From: an uncultured Clostridia bacterium
GTDB taxonomy: Bacteria > Bacillota > Clostridia > Christensenellales > UBA1242
Length of the DNA stretch: 64,000 bases
Assembly: GCA_944372335.1 (NCBI GenBank)
Contig: CALVYQ010000006.1
Location: forward strand, 1 to 64,000
Reading direction: 5' to 3'
The notes below the pieces were generated by a model that did not search any database, had not been told where the DNA came from, and saw nothing but the letters and a program-made list of their open reading frames with translations. The position numbers and the translations under genes are program-made. Shown here piece by piece: positions 53,187 through 61,342 of the stretch (position 1 is the stretch's first letter; every line of letters starts with the position of its first letter).

Positions 53187-54133
53187 TTCAGCATACCTCC
53201 ATAATCTTTATCTTCCCTATAGAAAGTCATAAAGTAATCTTCCAAAGTGAGCTTTAATTCGGTAAAAGATTTAATTTTGTAATTCACTATCATTTCTATA
53301 AAATCGTTTACTTGCTTATCATTGACTGCAACATGAACTGAAAGTTGATTTTTAAATATCTCTTTAACACCAAATTTCACAACCAAATCATCTTTTAACT
53401 TTGCTTTAGGAAAATCTTTGACAAAGTTATCTAAATCTTCAAGTTTATCAAAGCTAATATCATATAACTTATTTTCATTATGCTTAATAAAGTTCGCATT
53501 AAAAATTGTCACAATTCTTCCGTCTTTAATAATTGCTATTCGGTCACAAGTAGCCTCGACTTCATTAAACATGTGAGAAGAAAGTAGTATTGTTTTTCCT
53601 CGCTTCTTCTCCTCTTTAATAAAATCGATAAATACCTGTTGCATAACAGGGTCAAGTCCACTCGTTGGCTCATCTAAGACAAGCACTTCTGGATCGTCCA
53701 TGAAAGCAGTTACTATGGCAAGTTTACGCTTCTCACCTAAGCTCATAGATTTAGTGCTGACAGCAGGATTTAAGTCAAATTTTTTCAAAAGATAGATAAG
53801 TCTTTCCTTGTCCTTAGTCTTTCTCAAATCACTCATCATTTTAATAAATTCCCAGCCGGTTAATCCTTCAGGAAGAGCAATTTCTCCCGGCAAATAGCCG
53901 ACATTAGAGAGAATTTTATAGTAATTATGAAAACTTTCAAGGTTAAAAACACGTGTTTCTCCCTTTTGTGGCCGTGAAAAGCCCATAATATGCCTTATTG
54001 TAGTTGATTTTCCAGCACCATTAGGCCCTAAAAAGCCAAACACTTCGCCCTCACGGATAGCAAAGGACACATCAAACACGCCTCTTCCATGTCCATAGTC
54101 TTGTGTTAAATTATCCACTTCAATAATGTTCAT
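53174..54133 (-). CDS. ABC exporter ATPase, first of two
   Basis: A 319-residue ABC ATPase. Walker A FLGPNGAGKSTTIRHIMGFS, signature SMSLGEKRKLAIVTAFMD (variant LSLGE), Walker B EVLVLDEPTSGLDPVM and SHMFNEVEATCDRIAI are complete. It shares the opening VDNLTQDYGHGRGVFDVSFA and the C-terminal tail layout with the next ATPase, so one arose by duplication. It is the first gene of the operon, with RBS GGAGGAGG and a promoter at 54158-54186. Confidence 0.92.
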   Translation of the reverse strand: MNIIEVDNLTQDYGHGRGVFDVSFAIREGEVFGFLGPNGAGKSTTIRHIMGFSRPQKGETRVFNLESFHNYYKILSNVGYLPGEIALPEGLTGWEFIKMMSDLRKTKDKERLIYLLKKFDLNPAVSTKSMSLGEKRKLAIVTAFMDDPEVLVLDEPTSGLDPVMQQVFIDFIKEEKKRGKTILLSSHMFNEVEATCDRIAIIKDGRIVTIFNANFIKHNENKLYDISFDKLEDLDNFVKDFPKAKLKDDLVVKFGVKEIFKNQLSVHVAVNDKQVNDFIEMIVNYKIKSFTELKLTLEDYFMTFYREDKDYGGMLKWKK

Positions 54134-54157
54134 GTGTCCTCCTCCACTTAATATGCA

Positions 54158-54186
54158 TTTATATTAGATATGATTAATTATGTAAA
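54158..54186 (-). promoter_or_regulatory. Promoter of the two-ATPase ABC exporter operon
   Basis: TTTACA (54181-54186) and TATAAA (54158-54163) with a 17-nt spacer on the minus strand. Confidence 0.55.
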
Positions 54187-54401
54187 AAACAAGCACAAAT
54201 TTCATAACGATACTATTAATTTTATTATAACCTAATTATATTAAAAAAGCAAATATTATTCTCAAATATTTTTTAAATCAATTTTAGACAAGTTTATATA
54301 TAAATTTTATCATATTTTTAATATAAAATTTATAAATATTTAATGATAACCAATCTTAATGTTGATAAGGTTGGAAAATTTCAAATAAAAGGAGAAAAAT
54401 C

Positions 54402-55100
54402 ATGAAAATATCAAAAATTTGGAAGTTTGGTGTGCCTATCGCCTTGACGTGCGTACTTTTTATTGTCACAGCAATTCTTCTTGCTAGCTGTGGAGGGACA
54501 AAAATTAGGTATAACGCTGATGCATTTAGTAAAGAGATATTTGCAGGAAATGTCAATCTTGAACTGTCCGATAATGATGGCATAATCTTCAATAAAGCAT
54601 CAGAAGACGAAATCGACCAATCCGGCTCAACCTACTTCAACGAAGAGGATAAAAATCTTGATTGGAACGGAAGAAAAACTACATTTTCTTTTGATTTAGA
54701 TTTAACTGCAATGGAAAATGGTGATTTCACTATCTGGGTATTGGCGTTTAATAAGCAAAACGATGATCAAACTTATAGCCATGTAGAAGAAATAAGACTT
54801 GGCATTGCTAAAACAGAAGCTGGATATGTTGCCTCCGAACTTGTTGGAGTAAATTGGACTAATGCTGACTATGACAACATAATTGCAAATGGAACATCCT
54901 TTGAAATTAAAGACAATGATGCTGAGATAGAATTTGTTGTAAATTATGATAACTCTAAACTTTCATATACCTTTAACGTCAATGAAATTCAAATTGAAGG
55001 GCAAAAAGATGTTGAAGGCATTGTGGGCTTTAGGTATCTTTGGAATGCTGCAACAAGCGTCAATGGTATTGTGCTTGAAAACTTAACTCAGTCTTATTAA
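54402..55100 (+). CDS. Lipoprotein of unknown function
   Basis: A 232-residue protein with an N-terminal signal and lipobox (LFIVTAILLASC, Cys-30) after a charged KISKIWKFG start. The mature part is predicted beta-rich, with blocks such as TFSFDLDLTAMENGDFTIWV and EIEFVVNYDNSKLSYTFNVN, like a carbohydrate-binding or jelly-roll domain. No family is recognised. RBS AAAGGAG. It is divergent from the ABC exporter and ends at its own terminator. Confidence 0.75.
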   Translation: MKISKIWKFGVPIALTCVLFIVTAILLASCGGTKIRYNADAFSKEIFAGNVNLELSDNDGIIFNKASEDEIDQSGSTYFNEEDKNLDWNGRKTTFSFDLDLTAMENGDFTIWVLAFNKQNDDQTYSHVEEIRLGIAKTEAGYVASELVGVNWTNADYDNIIANGTSFEIKDNDAEIEFVVNYDNSKLSYTFNVNEIQIEGQKDVEGIVGFRYLWNAATSVNGIVLENLTQSY

Positions 55101-55109
55101 TTGATTAGC

Positions 55110-55165
55110 AAAAAACTTCACTTAATTAAATTTTAATTTCATCAAATTTAAGTGAAGTTTTTTAT
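55110..55165 (+). terminator. Terminator of the lipoprotein gene
   Basis: AAAACTTCACTTAA (55112-55125) pairs with TTAAGTGAAGTTTT, followed by TTTATTTTT; the loop is long and AT-rich. Confidence 0.75.
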
Positions 55166-55186
55166 TTTTATAGCTTTGTTAAAGTA

Positions 55187-55215
55187 TTGACAATTTCATT
55201 TTTTAACATTAAAAT
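55187..55215 (+). promoter_or_regulatory. Promoter of the dCMP deaminase gene
   Basis: TTGACA (55187-55192) and TAAAAT (55210-55215) with a 17-nt spacer. Confidence 0.75.
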
Positions 55216-55235
55216 ATAGATAATAGGAGAGAAAA

Positions 55236-55685
55236 ATGGATAAATGGAAGAAAAGATTTATGGAACTCACTGAGCATATTGCCACTTGGTCAAGTTGTTT
55301 AAGACGCCATGTTGGTGCTGTTATTGTCAAAGATAAAAGAATTATGACAACAGGTTATAATGGCGCACCAGCTGGTGTTAAAACTTGTATTGAGCGTGGC
55401 TCTTGTATGCGAAACAAAATGAACATTCCAAGTGGCACGCATGCTGAACTATGCTACGCCGCACATGCAGAACAAAATGCCATAATCCAAGCCGCAAAAG
55501 AAGGCATAAGCCTTAAAGGTTGCGTGCTATACTGCACCCACCAACCTTGTGTTGTCTGTGCAAAAATGATTATAAATTCTGGAATAAAGGAAGTAATTTA
55601 TAAAGAGGGCTATCCTGACGAATTTTCACAAAAAATATGCGAAGAGGCAGGTGTAAAACTTACAAAGTATAACGAAGATGAATAA
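55236..55685 (+). CDS. Deoxycytidylate (dCMP) deaminase, ComEB-like
   Basis: A 149-residue zinc enzyme that converts dCMP to dUMP for dTTP synthesis. The zinc and catalytic motifs are HAEQNAIIQAAKEG and QPCVVCAKMIINSGI (PCxxC), with the substrate-binding GYNGAPAGVKTCIERGSCMR. The length is normal for the ComEB family. RBS AGGAGAG. A terminator follows. Confidence 0.94.
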   Translation: MDKWKKRFMELTEHIATWSSCLRRHVGAVIVKDKRIMTTGYNGAPAGVKTCIERGSCMRNKMNIPSGTHAELCYAAHAEQNAIIQAAKEGISLKGCVLYCTHQPCVVCAKMIINSGIKEVIYKEGYPDEFSQKICEEAGVKLTKYNEDE

Positions 55686-55712
55686 TTATAATTTAAAATA
55701 TTATATAATACA

Positions 55713-55747
55713 AAAAGCTGTGCCATTTAGCACAGCTTCTATTTTTA
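55713..55747. terminator. Bidirectional terminator
   Basis: AAGCTGTGC (55715-55723) pairs with GCACAGCTT (55730-55738) around CATTTA, with A/T runs on both sides, between convergent genes. Confidence 0.85.
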
Positions 55748-55754
55748 GCCAACA

Positions 55755-56273
55755 TTAAAAATCATCGTCATCATCGTCTAAATCATCATCTTCGTCTTCG
55801 TCGTCATCGTCATCAAGCTCGTCATCAAAGTCATCATCTTCGTCCTCTTCCTCTTCATCATCAAACTCTTCATCAAGGTCGATATCATCATCAAGCGAAT
55901 CATCAAAGCCAATATCGGTATCAATTTCGTCATCTAACATATCTGTGTCACCAAGTTCGGTCACAGACGCCATATCACCTGTTTCTTCATCTTCATCGAC
56001 AATTTCGTCTTCATCACGATTAAGATAATCTTCCCAATCAGAATTTAGCTCGCCATCTTCGCTTTGATGCTCTTTTAAGCAAGTTGAGCACATAATCTCA
56101 TCTGGTGAGATATAATTTGTCTTACAAATAGGACAAAGCTCCAAATCTAAATCGCTTGTATATTCATCTTTCTTTGCAGAAAGTTCCGCTTTGCAGACAC
56201 TGCAAAGTTTTTCCTTTTTCTCAATATAATTAAGTTCACATCTAGGACATCTAATGTAAACAGGTTTTTTCAT
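55755..56273 (-). CDS. Zinc-ribbon protein with a long Asp/Glu tail
   Basis: A 172-residue protein. Two zinc-ribbon-like units occupy residues ~8-75 (IRCPRCELNYIEKKEKLCSV, then CPICKTNYISPDEIMCSTC). From residue ~85 onwards the chain is almost only Asp and Glu with few hydrophobic residues, like the tail of the RNA polymerase delta subunit or of DNA mimics. The start at 56273 follows GGAGGGAGT; a longer frame from 56330 has no RBS. No family name is recognised. It could bind an RNA- or DNA-handling basic protein. Confidence 0.75.
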   Translation of the reverse strand: MKKPVYIRCPRCELNYIEKKEKLCSVCKAELSAKKDEYTSDLDLELCPICKTNYISPDEIMCSTCLKEHQSEDGELNSDWEDYLNRDEDEIVDEDEETGDMASVTELGDTDMLDDEIDTDIGFDDSLDDDIDLDEEFDDEEEEDEDDDFDDELDDDDDEDEDDDLDDDDDDF

Positions 56274-56335
56274 ACTCCCTCCTAACCTTATATCGCTACT
56301 TATTCTACATATAAAAATTGACAATGTCAACTAAA

Positions 56336-56971
56336 TTAATCATTTTTTTTATTAGATTTTAAGTTTGCCTCTGCTTGAGACGGTCTCAAATAGAGTGGCT
56401 CTAAATTTTCCGCTGAAATTGGCATATCTTTCTCTATCTTCTTTAAAGCAAAATCAACAAGTGAAACTGTATTTAATTCAACGCTAACACTATTAGGTAG
56501 ATTTAAATCTCCTTTTAAAACAATGATTTTCTCATCATCATTTAGTTTATCAACCATTTTCTCTTTCTCTAGTTTTTTGCCATCATCGTCAAATTTGGCA
56601 GTAAAATAGAGATTGGAAAGAGCGTTTAAAACGCAGGTTATCTTTTCCTTATGATTTTGTAAATAAATATATGCCATAAGTTCTAAGGAAGTTATAGGAT
56701 AAACTTTTAAATTTAAATTCACACAGCCAAGTGCCTTTACAATTGCAACACCAATCCTTATTCCTGTAAACGACCCCGGCCCAATAACAACCGCCACCTT
56801 GTCAATATCACGAAAGCGAACATTCCCCTCTTCACACATTTCATCAATCGTTTTAAGTACGTTTTCCGAATGCTTACTTTTAGCATCAATAGTGCGACTT
56901 AGAATTTTGCCACTATCAAGCACTAAGCCTATATTTGCGTCCATAAAAGCCGTATTAACTACGAGAAGCAT
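56336..56971 (-). CDS. tsaB: TsaB, tRNA threonylcarbamoyladenosine modification factor
   Basis: TsaB (YeaZ) pairs with TsaD and TsaE to make the t6A37 modification of ANN-decoding tRNAs. The 211-residue protein has the actin-like opening LLVVNTAFMDANIGLVL, the strongly conserved VVIGPGSFTGIRIGVAIVKA and LEPLYLRPSQAE near the end. It overlaps tsaE by 17 nt, so the two are co-translated. rimI and tsaD are not adjacent. RBS GGAGGGAAA. Confidence 0.93.
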   Translation of the reverse strand: MLLVVNTAFMDANIGLVLDSGKILSRTIDAKSKHSENVLKTIDEMCEEGNVRFRDIDKVAVVIGPGSFTGIRIGVAIVKALGCVNLNLKVYPITSLELMAYIYLQNHKEKITCVLNALSNLYFTAKFDDDGKKLEKEKMVDKLNDDEKIIVLKGDLNLPNSVSVELNTVSLVDFALKKIEKDMPISAENLEPLYLRPSQAEANLKSNKKND

Positions 56972-57401
56972 CTTTTCCCTCCGTCAAAGTGATTTTTCGA
57001 GTGTTGTCATCAAGCTTATCAATTTTTATCACATAATCAACAGCACTAATAAGGCCTTTAACATTTTCCGGCCATTCAACAAAACATACCCCATCAAGCT
57101 TTGATTTGTCAAAATATTCATCAAAGCCAACAGCAACCGCTTCCTCCATAGAGGAAAGTCTATACATATCAAAATGATAGATAGGAAATTTTCCTTCATA
57201 TTCATTTAAAAGTGTAAAAGTAGGACTTGTCACATCGGCGTCACTACCTAAATACTTTACAAGACTCTTAACTAAGGTTGTTTTTCCGCTTCCCAAATCA
57301 CCAATTAAAAGGATAATCATTGGAGGCTTTACTAATTTGCTAAAAGCCCTAGAAAAGTAATCAAGTTGTTTAATATTATATATATCCATTTGTATTTTCA
57401 T
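56955..57401 (-). CDS. tsaE: TsaE, ATPase of t6A biosynthesis
   Basis: A 148-residue P-loop protein (YjeE). Walker A GDLGSGKTTLVKSLVKYLG, the switch-like VTSPTFTLLNEYEG, HFDMYRLSSMEEAVAVGFDE and VCFVEWPENVKGLI are all typical. It regulates the TsaBD complex by ATP hydrolysis. First gene of a tsaE-tsaB operon with RBS GAGGAAAAA. Confidence 0.95.
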   Translation of the reverse strand: MKIQMDIYNIKQLDYFSRAFSKLVKPPMIILLIGDLGSGKTTLVKSLVKYLGSDADVTSPTFTLLNEYEGKFPIYHFDMYRLSSMEEAVAVGFDEYFDKSKLDGVCFVEWPENVKGLISAVDYVIKIDKLDDNTRKITLTEGKDASRS

Positions 57402-57470
57402 TTTTTCCTCATAAATTTAACTTATTATATCATAGATAATTTTAAATAAACACAATTATTCAAAAATTTT

Positions 57471-58022
57471 TTATTTTGCAGGCAACTTTTTCCTTTTTTC
57501 ATAAAAATACATAAGAATAAGCCCTAATATGCCAAAAACTATCGCCACACCCGCTCCAGCTAAGACATCAGTTAAAAAGTGTTTGCCAAGATACATTCTT
57601 GAAAGCATAACCAAAAAGACATAGACAATAAGAGAAAGCGTAATTATCACCCTCGTACCCTTTTTCTTATAGAGAGAAAATAGATATGCTCCTAAAAAAA
57701 TAGCTATCAATGTGGCACATACAACATGACCACTCGGCATACTAAAACTTGTCACCGTGTCACCAATATTGGCAATCGTATCCGAGACATTAAACGGCCT
57801 TTCACGCATAATAGCATTTTTCATAATTGATTGTGTCAAATATGCAAAGCCATAGGTTAAAAGAAAGAAGAAAGCATATCTTCTTTTAAATATCAAAAAG
57901 AAGATGACAAGAGCCACCGCTCCAGCATAGCTTCCTATCAACGAAATCAACTGAAAGGAAGCGTCAAAAAATGGCGTCCTACCATCTTGCAAAAATTCAA
58001 TCAGCTTTATCTCAAATCCCAT
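57471..58022 (-). CDS. PAP2-family membrane phosphatase
   Basis: A 183-residue phosphatase with about six membrane helices. The three active-site motifs are present: KNAIMRERPF (K-x6-RP), PSGHVVCA (PSGH) and SRMYLGKHFLTDVLAG (SR-x5-H-x3-D). Relatives dephosphorylate undecaprenyl diphosphate or phosphatidic-type lipids. A C-terminal basic tail follows. No Shine-Dalgarno site is seen; the -10 box lies 6 nt before the ATG. Confidence 0.93.
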   Translation of the reverse strand: MGFEIKLIEFLQDGRTPFFDASFQLISLIGSYAGAVALVIFFLIFKRRYAFFFLLTYGFAYLTQSIMKNAIMRERPFNVSDTIANIGDTVTSFSMPSGHVVCATLIAIFLGAYLFSLYKKKGTRVIITLSLIVYVFLVMLSRMYLGKHFLTDVLAGAGVAIVFGILGLILMYFYEKRKKLPAK

Positions 58023-58028
58023 AGTGTT

Positions 58029-58057
58029 ATTTTACCAAATAAATAATAAAAAAACAA
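58029..58057 (-). promoter_or_regulatory. Promoter of the PAP2 phosphatase gene, -10 box 6 nt from the ATG
   Basis: TTGTTT (58052-58057) and TAAAAT (58029-58034) are 17 nt apart; the message would begin at or next to the ATG. Confidence 0.6.
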
Positions 58058-58150
58058 ATATATGTAGAAAAAGACAAAAAAATTAAACTTTTTCTTAAAA
58101 AATACTTTATCAATTTAAAAGCTATATATCAAAAAATTTTGTCTTTAGTT

Positions 58151-59191
58151 TTATTCGTCATATCCTATCTTGACTTTTTTTGCCACATTTCTTCTTAAAT
58201 CATCACTGATAGCAGCATAGTGCTTCTTTGTTGTGTTAACATCTTTGTGCCCTAAAACATCGGCAACTATATAAATATCATTCGTCTCCCGATAGAGATT
58301 TGTACCAAAAGTAGAACGAAGCTTGTGCGGAGTTATCTTCTTTAATGGCGTGCTTTCATAAGCAAACTTTTTGACGATATTCTCAACTGCACGTGTGCAG
58401 ATACGCCTATTTTGTAAAGATAAAAATAGTGCCTTTTCCTCTTTATCAATAGGAAGTGTTTCTCTTATTGTCAGCCATTCTTCGATTGCGTATTTAACCT
58501 CATTTGGGTAATATAAAATAGTCTGATTTCCGCCTTTTCTTGTCACCTTAAAAGCATTTTGTGAAAAATCGAAATCTTCCACATTAAGCCCGACAAGTTC
58601 GCTCACTCTTATGCCTGTACCTAAAAAAAGCGTCACAATGGCGTTATCACGAATTTTTGTGTTTTTGTTATAATTCTTTTGTCTTTCGGTGAATGTTGTT
58701 GGAGCATTTACTGCGTCGAGCAATTTTTCTACTTCATCATTTTCAAGGCGTATTATGCCTTTTGTGTGGAGTTTTGGAGTTGGGACTTTGCTGACAACAT
58801 TCTTGGAAATTAAATCATGGTTAAATAAATACTTAAAAAAGCTTCTTACACTTGCAAGCTTCCGTGCCTTTCCATTTTCAGTGTTACGGTATGCCTTTTC
58901 TCCAACCGTATAATAGCTTAAATAGGACAGATAACTTTCTATATTCTTTGCTTCAAGTGTGTCAAGGTCTTCAAGCGTAATTTCTTCCTTTTTCTTATTA
59001 AAAACATAGCGTGATAGATAATCATAAAAAATTGCCAAATCCATCGCATAGTTTAAGCGAGTAAGAGAGGAAGTTGAAAGTTCCATGCCGGTGAAAAAAT
59101 CATAGCAATACTCAGGCAATTCGCTGAGATATGCACCAATCTTTTGCATATTGATTAAGTCACGCTTTTCAAAATATGAAAGAGTTTTCAT
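58151..59191 (-). CDS. Tyrosine recombinase, XerC/XerD-like
   Basis: A ~346-residue site-specific recombinase. The N-terminal SAM-like domain spans ~20-125; the catalytic domain has the first Arg in FLGTGIRVSELVGLNVEDFD, the Lys in the beta-hairpin KGGNQTILYYP, HKLRSTFGT (HxLR), GHKDVNTTKKHYAAI (GH and catalytic Tyr). It could resolve chromosome dimers like XerC or act at integrated elements. Neighbours are chromosomal genes, and no element is visible beside it, so a housekeeping role is favoured. The ATG at 59191 has no Shine-Dalgarno site. Confidence 0.9.
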   Translation of the reverse strand: MKTLSYFEKRDLINMQKIGAYLSELPEYCYDFFTGMELSTSSLTRLNYAMDLAIFYDYLSRYVFNKKKEEITLEDLDTLEAKNIESYLSYLSYYTVGEKAYRNTENGKARKLASVRSFFKYLFNHDLISKNVVSKVPTPKLHTKGIIRLENDEVEKLLDAVNAPTTFTERQKNYNKNTKIRDNAIVTLFLGTGIRVSELVGLNVEDFDFSQNAFKVTRKGGNQTILYYPNEVKYAIEEWLTIRETLPIDKEEKALFLSLQNRRICTRAVENIVKKFAYESTPLKKITPHKLRSTFGTNLYRETNDIYIVADVLGHKDVNTTKKHYAAISDDLRRNVAKKVKIGYDE

Positions 59192-59197
59192 GTTTTT

Positions 59198-59226
59198 ATT
59201 ATAGCAAGATGGCAAAAAAAAGTAAA
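59198..59226 (-). promoter_or_regulatory. Promoter of the recombinase gene, -10 box 6 nt from the ATG
   Basis: TTTACT (59221-59226) and TATAAT (59198-59203) are 17 nt apart, again placing the transcription start at the ATG. Confidence 0.6.
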
Positions 59227-59302
59227 ATATTTATATGGCAAATTAAAAAAGAAATTTTTAATATCAATAATTCGGATTTTTCTAAAAAAGTATATACATC
59301 AA

Positions 59303-60469
59303 CTAATTTTGAAGCATCCAATCAGCATACACTCCATAACCCTTTGTTGGGTCAGATAGAAAAACATGGGTCACAGCACCGACAATCTTGCCATTTTGTA
59401 TGATAGGTGAACCACTCATACCCTGAACAATACCTCCGGTCAAATTTAAAAGCCTCTTATCTTTCACTCTGAACACTAAACTTTTGTCATTTGCCTTTTT
59501 TTGATAATTCGCTTTGATAATTTCAATTTCATACTCCTCTTTAATTCCACTGATATCCGAGATTATCGTAGCCTTCCCCGGCATCACCGAAAGTCTTCCA
59601 CCGATTTTAGCAGTCAAATTTTTATCGACAAGTCCATCGACATCTTTCATAGTTCCGTTTATGCCAAACTTTCCATTGCTCACTATATCTCCCTTATTTT
59701 TATCATTTTGAAGAAAGAGACAGCGAAGTTGCCCCGGATTATTTTTCTGCCCTTTATTTATACCAATCAAATTGCAACTATACACCTTTCCCTCTTTAAC
59801 CGGAACGACATTCCCACCTGCTTCATCAACCACAGCATGGCCAAGTGCTCCATATTCACCGCTATCTTTATTCACAAAGGTCAAAGTTCCAACGCCCGTT
59901 ATGTTATCTTTAACAACAAGTCCTAGACGATATTTTTCATCATCTTTCAACACCTTGACAAGAGCTTTAACCTCTTTATTCTTTCTAAGAAAGGTTACCT
60001 CAGCTTCATTAGTTGAAGATAACGCTTCTTCAATATCATCAACATCGTCAATTTTAGAGCCATTTATTTTTGTTATGATATCTCCTTCCTTTAAACAACT
60101 GTCACCCTCATCACTTATCACAATGACACCATCAGTGGAAATGGAAAGTCCTATCGGGGCTCCTCCTATGTAGTAGTCATCATCACCTGCCATAACAACT
60201 TGTAATTTTCTTATTGGTATCAAGCCAAAAAGCTTAAAAACAATCTCCCCCGCTTTAGCACTTTGCGAATCAACCTTATGCTCTTGTTCCACAAGCTCGC
60301 CGGTTATGTATGAGCCAAAAAGCCCATTTGAATTCGCCGAATTTATATCACCATAGCTTGCCAAAAAATTTCCTTCAATTTGAAAGATATTTATTATTGG
60401 CATAATTATAAGCAAAAGGCAGGTAAGCCATAAAAAAATGTATGAAATCCAAAAGTTCTTTTTATTCAT
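59303..60469 (-). CDS. spoIVB: SpoIVB peptidase
   Basis: SpoIVB is a forespore-secreted serine peptidase (family S55) that starts sigma-K activation through SpoIVFA. The 388-residue protein has an N-terminal membrane anchor (WISYIFLWLTCLLLIIMPII), a PDZ domain (~95-170; GDIITKINGSKIDDVDDIEE) and the peptidase domain with His in YGALGHAVVDEAGG and Ser in GGIVQGMSGSPIIQNGKIVG. The ending THVFLSDPTKGYGVYADWML is typical. The RBS AAAGGT is close to the ATG. No clear sigma-G promoter was seen. Its presence supports a spore-forming host. Confidence 0.94.
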   Translation of the reverse strand: MNKKNFWISYIFLWLTCLLLIIMPIINIFQIEGNFLASYGDINSANSNGLFGSYITGELVEQEHKVDSQSAKAGEIVFKLFGLIPIRKLQVVMAGDDDYYIGGAPIGLSISTDGVIVISDEGDSCLKEGDIITKINGSKIDDVDDIEEALSSTNEAEVTFLRKNKEVKALVKVLKDDEKYRLGLVVKDNITGVGTLTFVNKDSGEYGALGHAVVDEAGGNVVPVKEGKVYSCNLIGINKGQKNNPGQLRCLFLQNDKNKGDIVSNGKFGINGTMKDVDGLVDKNLTAKIGGRLSVMPGKATIISDISGIKEEYEIEIIKANYQKKANDKSLVFRVKDKRLLNLTGGIVQGMSGSPIIQNGKIVGAVTHVFLSDPTKGYGVYADWMLQN

Positions 60470-60503
60470 ACCTTTAGTATCTTACATTATGAAAAAAATA
60501 TGT

Positions 60504-61133
60504 TTAAAATTTTGTTTTTAGGACAAAAGAATATAGTTTCATCTCCTTTCTAGCCTTTTTATAGTCTGGATAGTACCTTTCAACTTCACGCCAAAACTGT
60601 GGCTTATGATTTAGGTGTCTAATATGACAAAGTTCGTGAACGATAACATAATCGACAAGAATGGCAGGTAAGATGATAAGTTTATAGTTTAACTTTAATT
60701 CGCCCGTAGAGCTGTAAGAACCCCATTTAACAGCAGAGGAACAGGACGAAATCTTATCAACTTTAAAACCAAATTTTTGTGCTAAGAAAATTGTCCTCTC
60801 CTTTAAAACGGAAAACATAGATAGATATTGATTTTTAATTGATTTTAACTTATTGGCTAATGACAACTTTTCATAGTCAAGCCTTATATTTTTCGTCTCC
60901 ATGATTGGAATGGTATTTTCATAAATCAAATTTTCAAAATCAAAACTTTTGGCAAAGTTATCAAGCATCTTCATTTTTGCAATATGTTTATTTATCCAAG
61001 ACTTTTTAGAATCTATAAATTTTTGAATACTATTATCAGAACATTTTAATGGTGCTTTAACTAAAATGCTGTTTTCCGATGTTATTCTCAAAAGCAAGGA
61101 TTTTCTTTGTTCTTTAACTATTTTGATTTCCAT
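60504..61133 (-). CDS. YgjP-like zinc metallopeptidase (M48/DUF45 family)
   Basis: A 209-residue protein. The zinc motif HELCHIRHLNHKPQFW (HExxH followed by a downstream His) is at about residue 160; SSCSSAVKWGSYSSTGEL and LILPAILVDYVIVHEL are typical of the YgjP family. The N-terminal IVKEQRKSLLLRI and SILVKAPL also fit. These are predicted cytosolic metallopeptidases of unclear role. No Shine-Dalgarno site is seen. A promoter lies 7 nt before the ATG. It may be co-transcribed with spoIVB, 34 nt downstream. Confidence 0.9.
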   Translation of the reverse strand: MEIKIVKEQRKSLLLRITSENSILVKAPLKCSDNSIQKFIDSKKSWINKHIAKMKMLDNFAKSFDFENLIYENTIPIMETKNIRLDYEKLSLANKLKSIKNQYLSMFSVLKERTIFLAQKFGFKVDKISSCSSAVKWGSYSSTGELKLNYKLIILPAILVDYVIVHELCHIRHLNHKPQFWREVERYYPDYKKARKEMKLYSFVLKTKF

Positions 61134-61140
61134 GCTTACT

Positions 61141-61169
61141 ATTTTAACACTCTTTTAATTTTAATGCAA
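61141..61169 (-). promoter_or_regulatory. Promoter of the YgjP-like gene, -10 box 7 nt from the ATG
   Basis: TTGCAT (61164-61169) and TAAAAT (61141-61146) are 17 nt apart on the minus strand. Confidence 0.6.
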
Positions 61170-61228
61170 ATATATTTAAAAAATAAATTATTGAAATATT
61201 AAAAATACATTTAGTTGTGTATTTTGCC

Positions 61229-61280
61229 ATACTACACCATATATTGTGGTATTATGCAATAAAAAATTTTTGCATAATAC
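61229..61280. repeat. Dispersed palindromic repeat (copy 3) and operator-like inverted repeat upstream of the PadR gene
   Basis: 61229-61259 combines sequences shared with the repeats at 50.5 kb (ATACTACACCATAT) and 45.4 kb (ATATTGTGGTATTATGCAA). GTATTATGCA (61249-61258) and TGCATAATAC (61271-61280) then form a perfect inverted repeat just upstream of the PadR promoter and may be its operator. Confidence 0.6.
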
Positions 61281-61293
61281 TATGAATTTTTGT

Positions 61294-61322
61294 TTGACAA
61301 TTTATTATTTAAGTTTTATAAT
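61294..61322 (+). promoter_or_regulatory. Consensus promoter of the PadR-fusion gene
   Basis: TTGACA (61294-61299) and TATAAT (61317-61322) with exactly 17 nt between; the operator-like palindrome ends 13 nt upstream. Confidence 0.85.
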
Positions 61323-61342
61323 TTAAATAAATGGAGGGATTT

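Noticed and set aside
58151..59191. The tyrosine recombinase as integrase of the phage head module or of the BREX element
   Set aside because: It lies more than 16 kb from the head module and 40 kb from the spoVAD junction, among chromosomal genes, with no attachment-site repeats noticed.
59501..59926. Plus-strand open frame of 141 codons
   Set aside because: Antisense to spoIVB, whose domains are complete.
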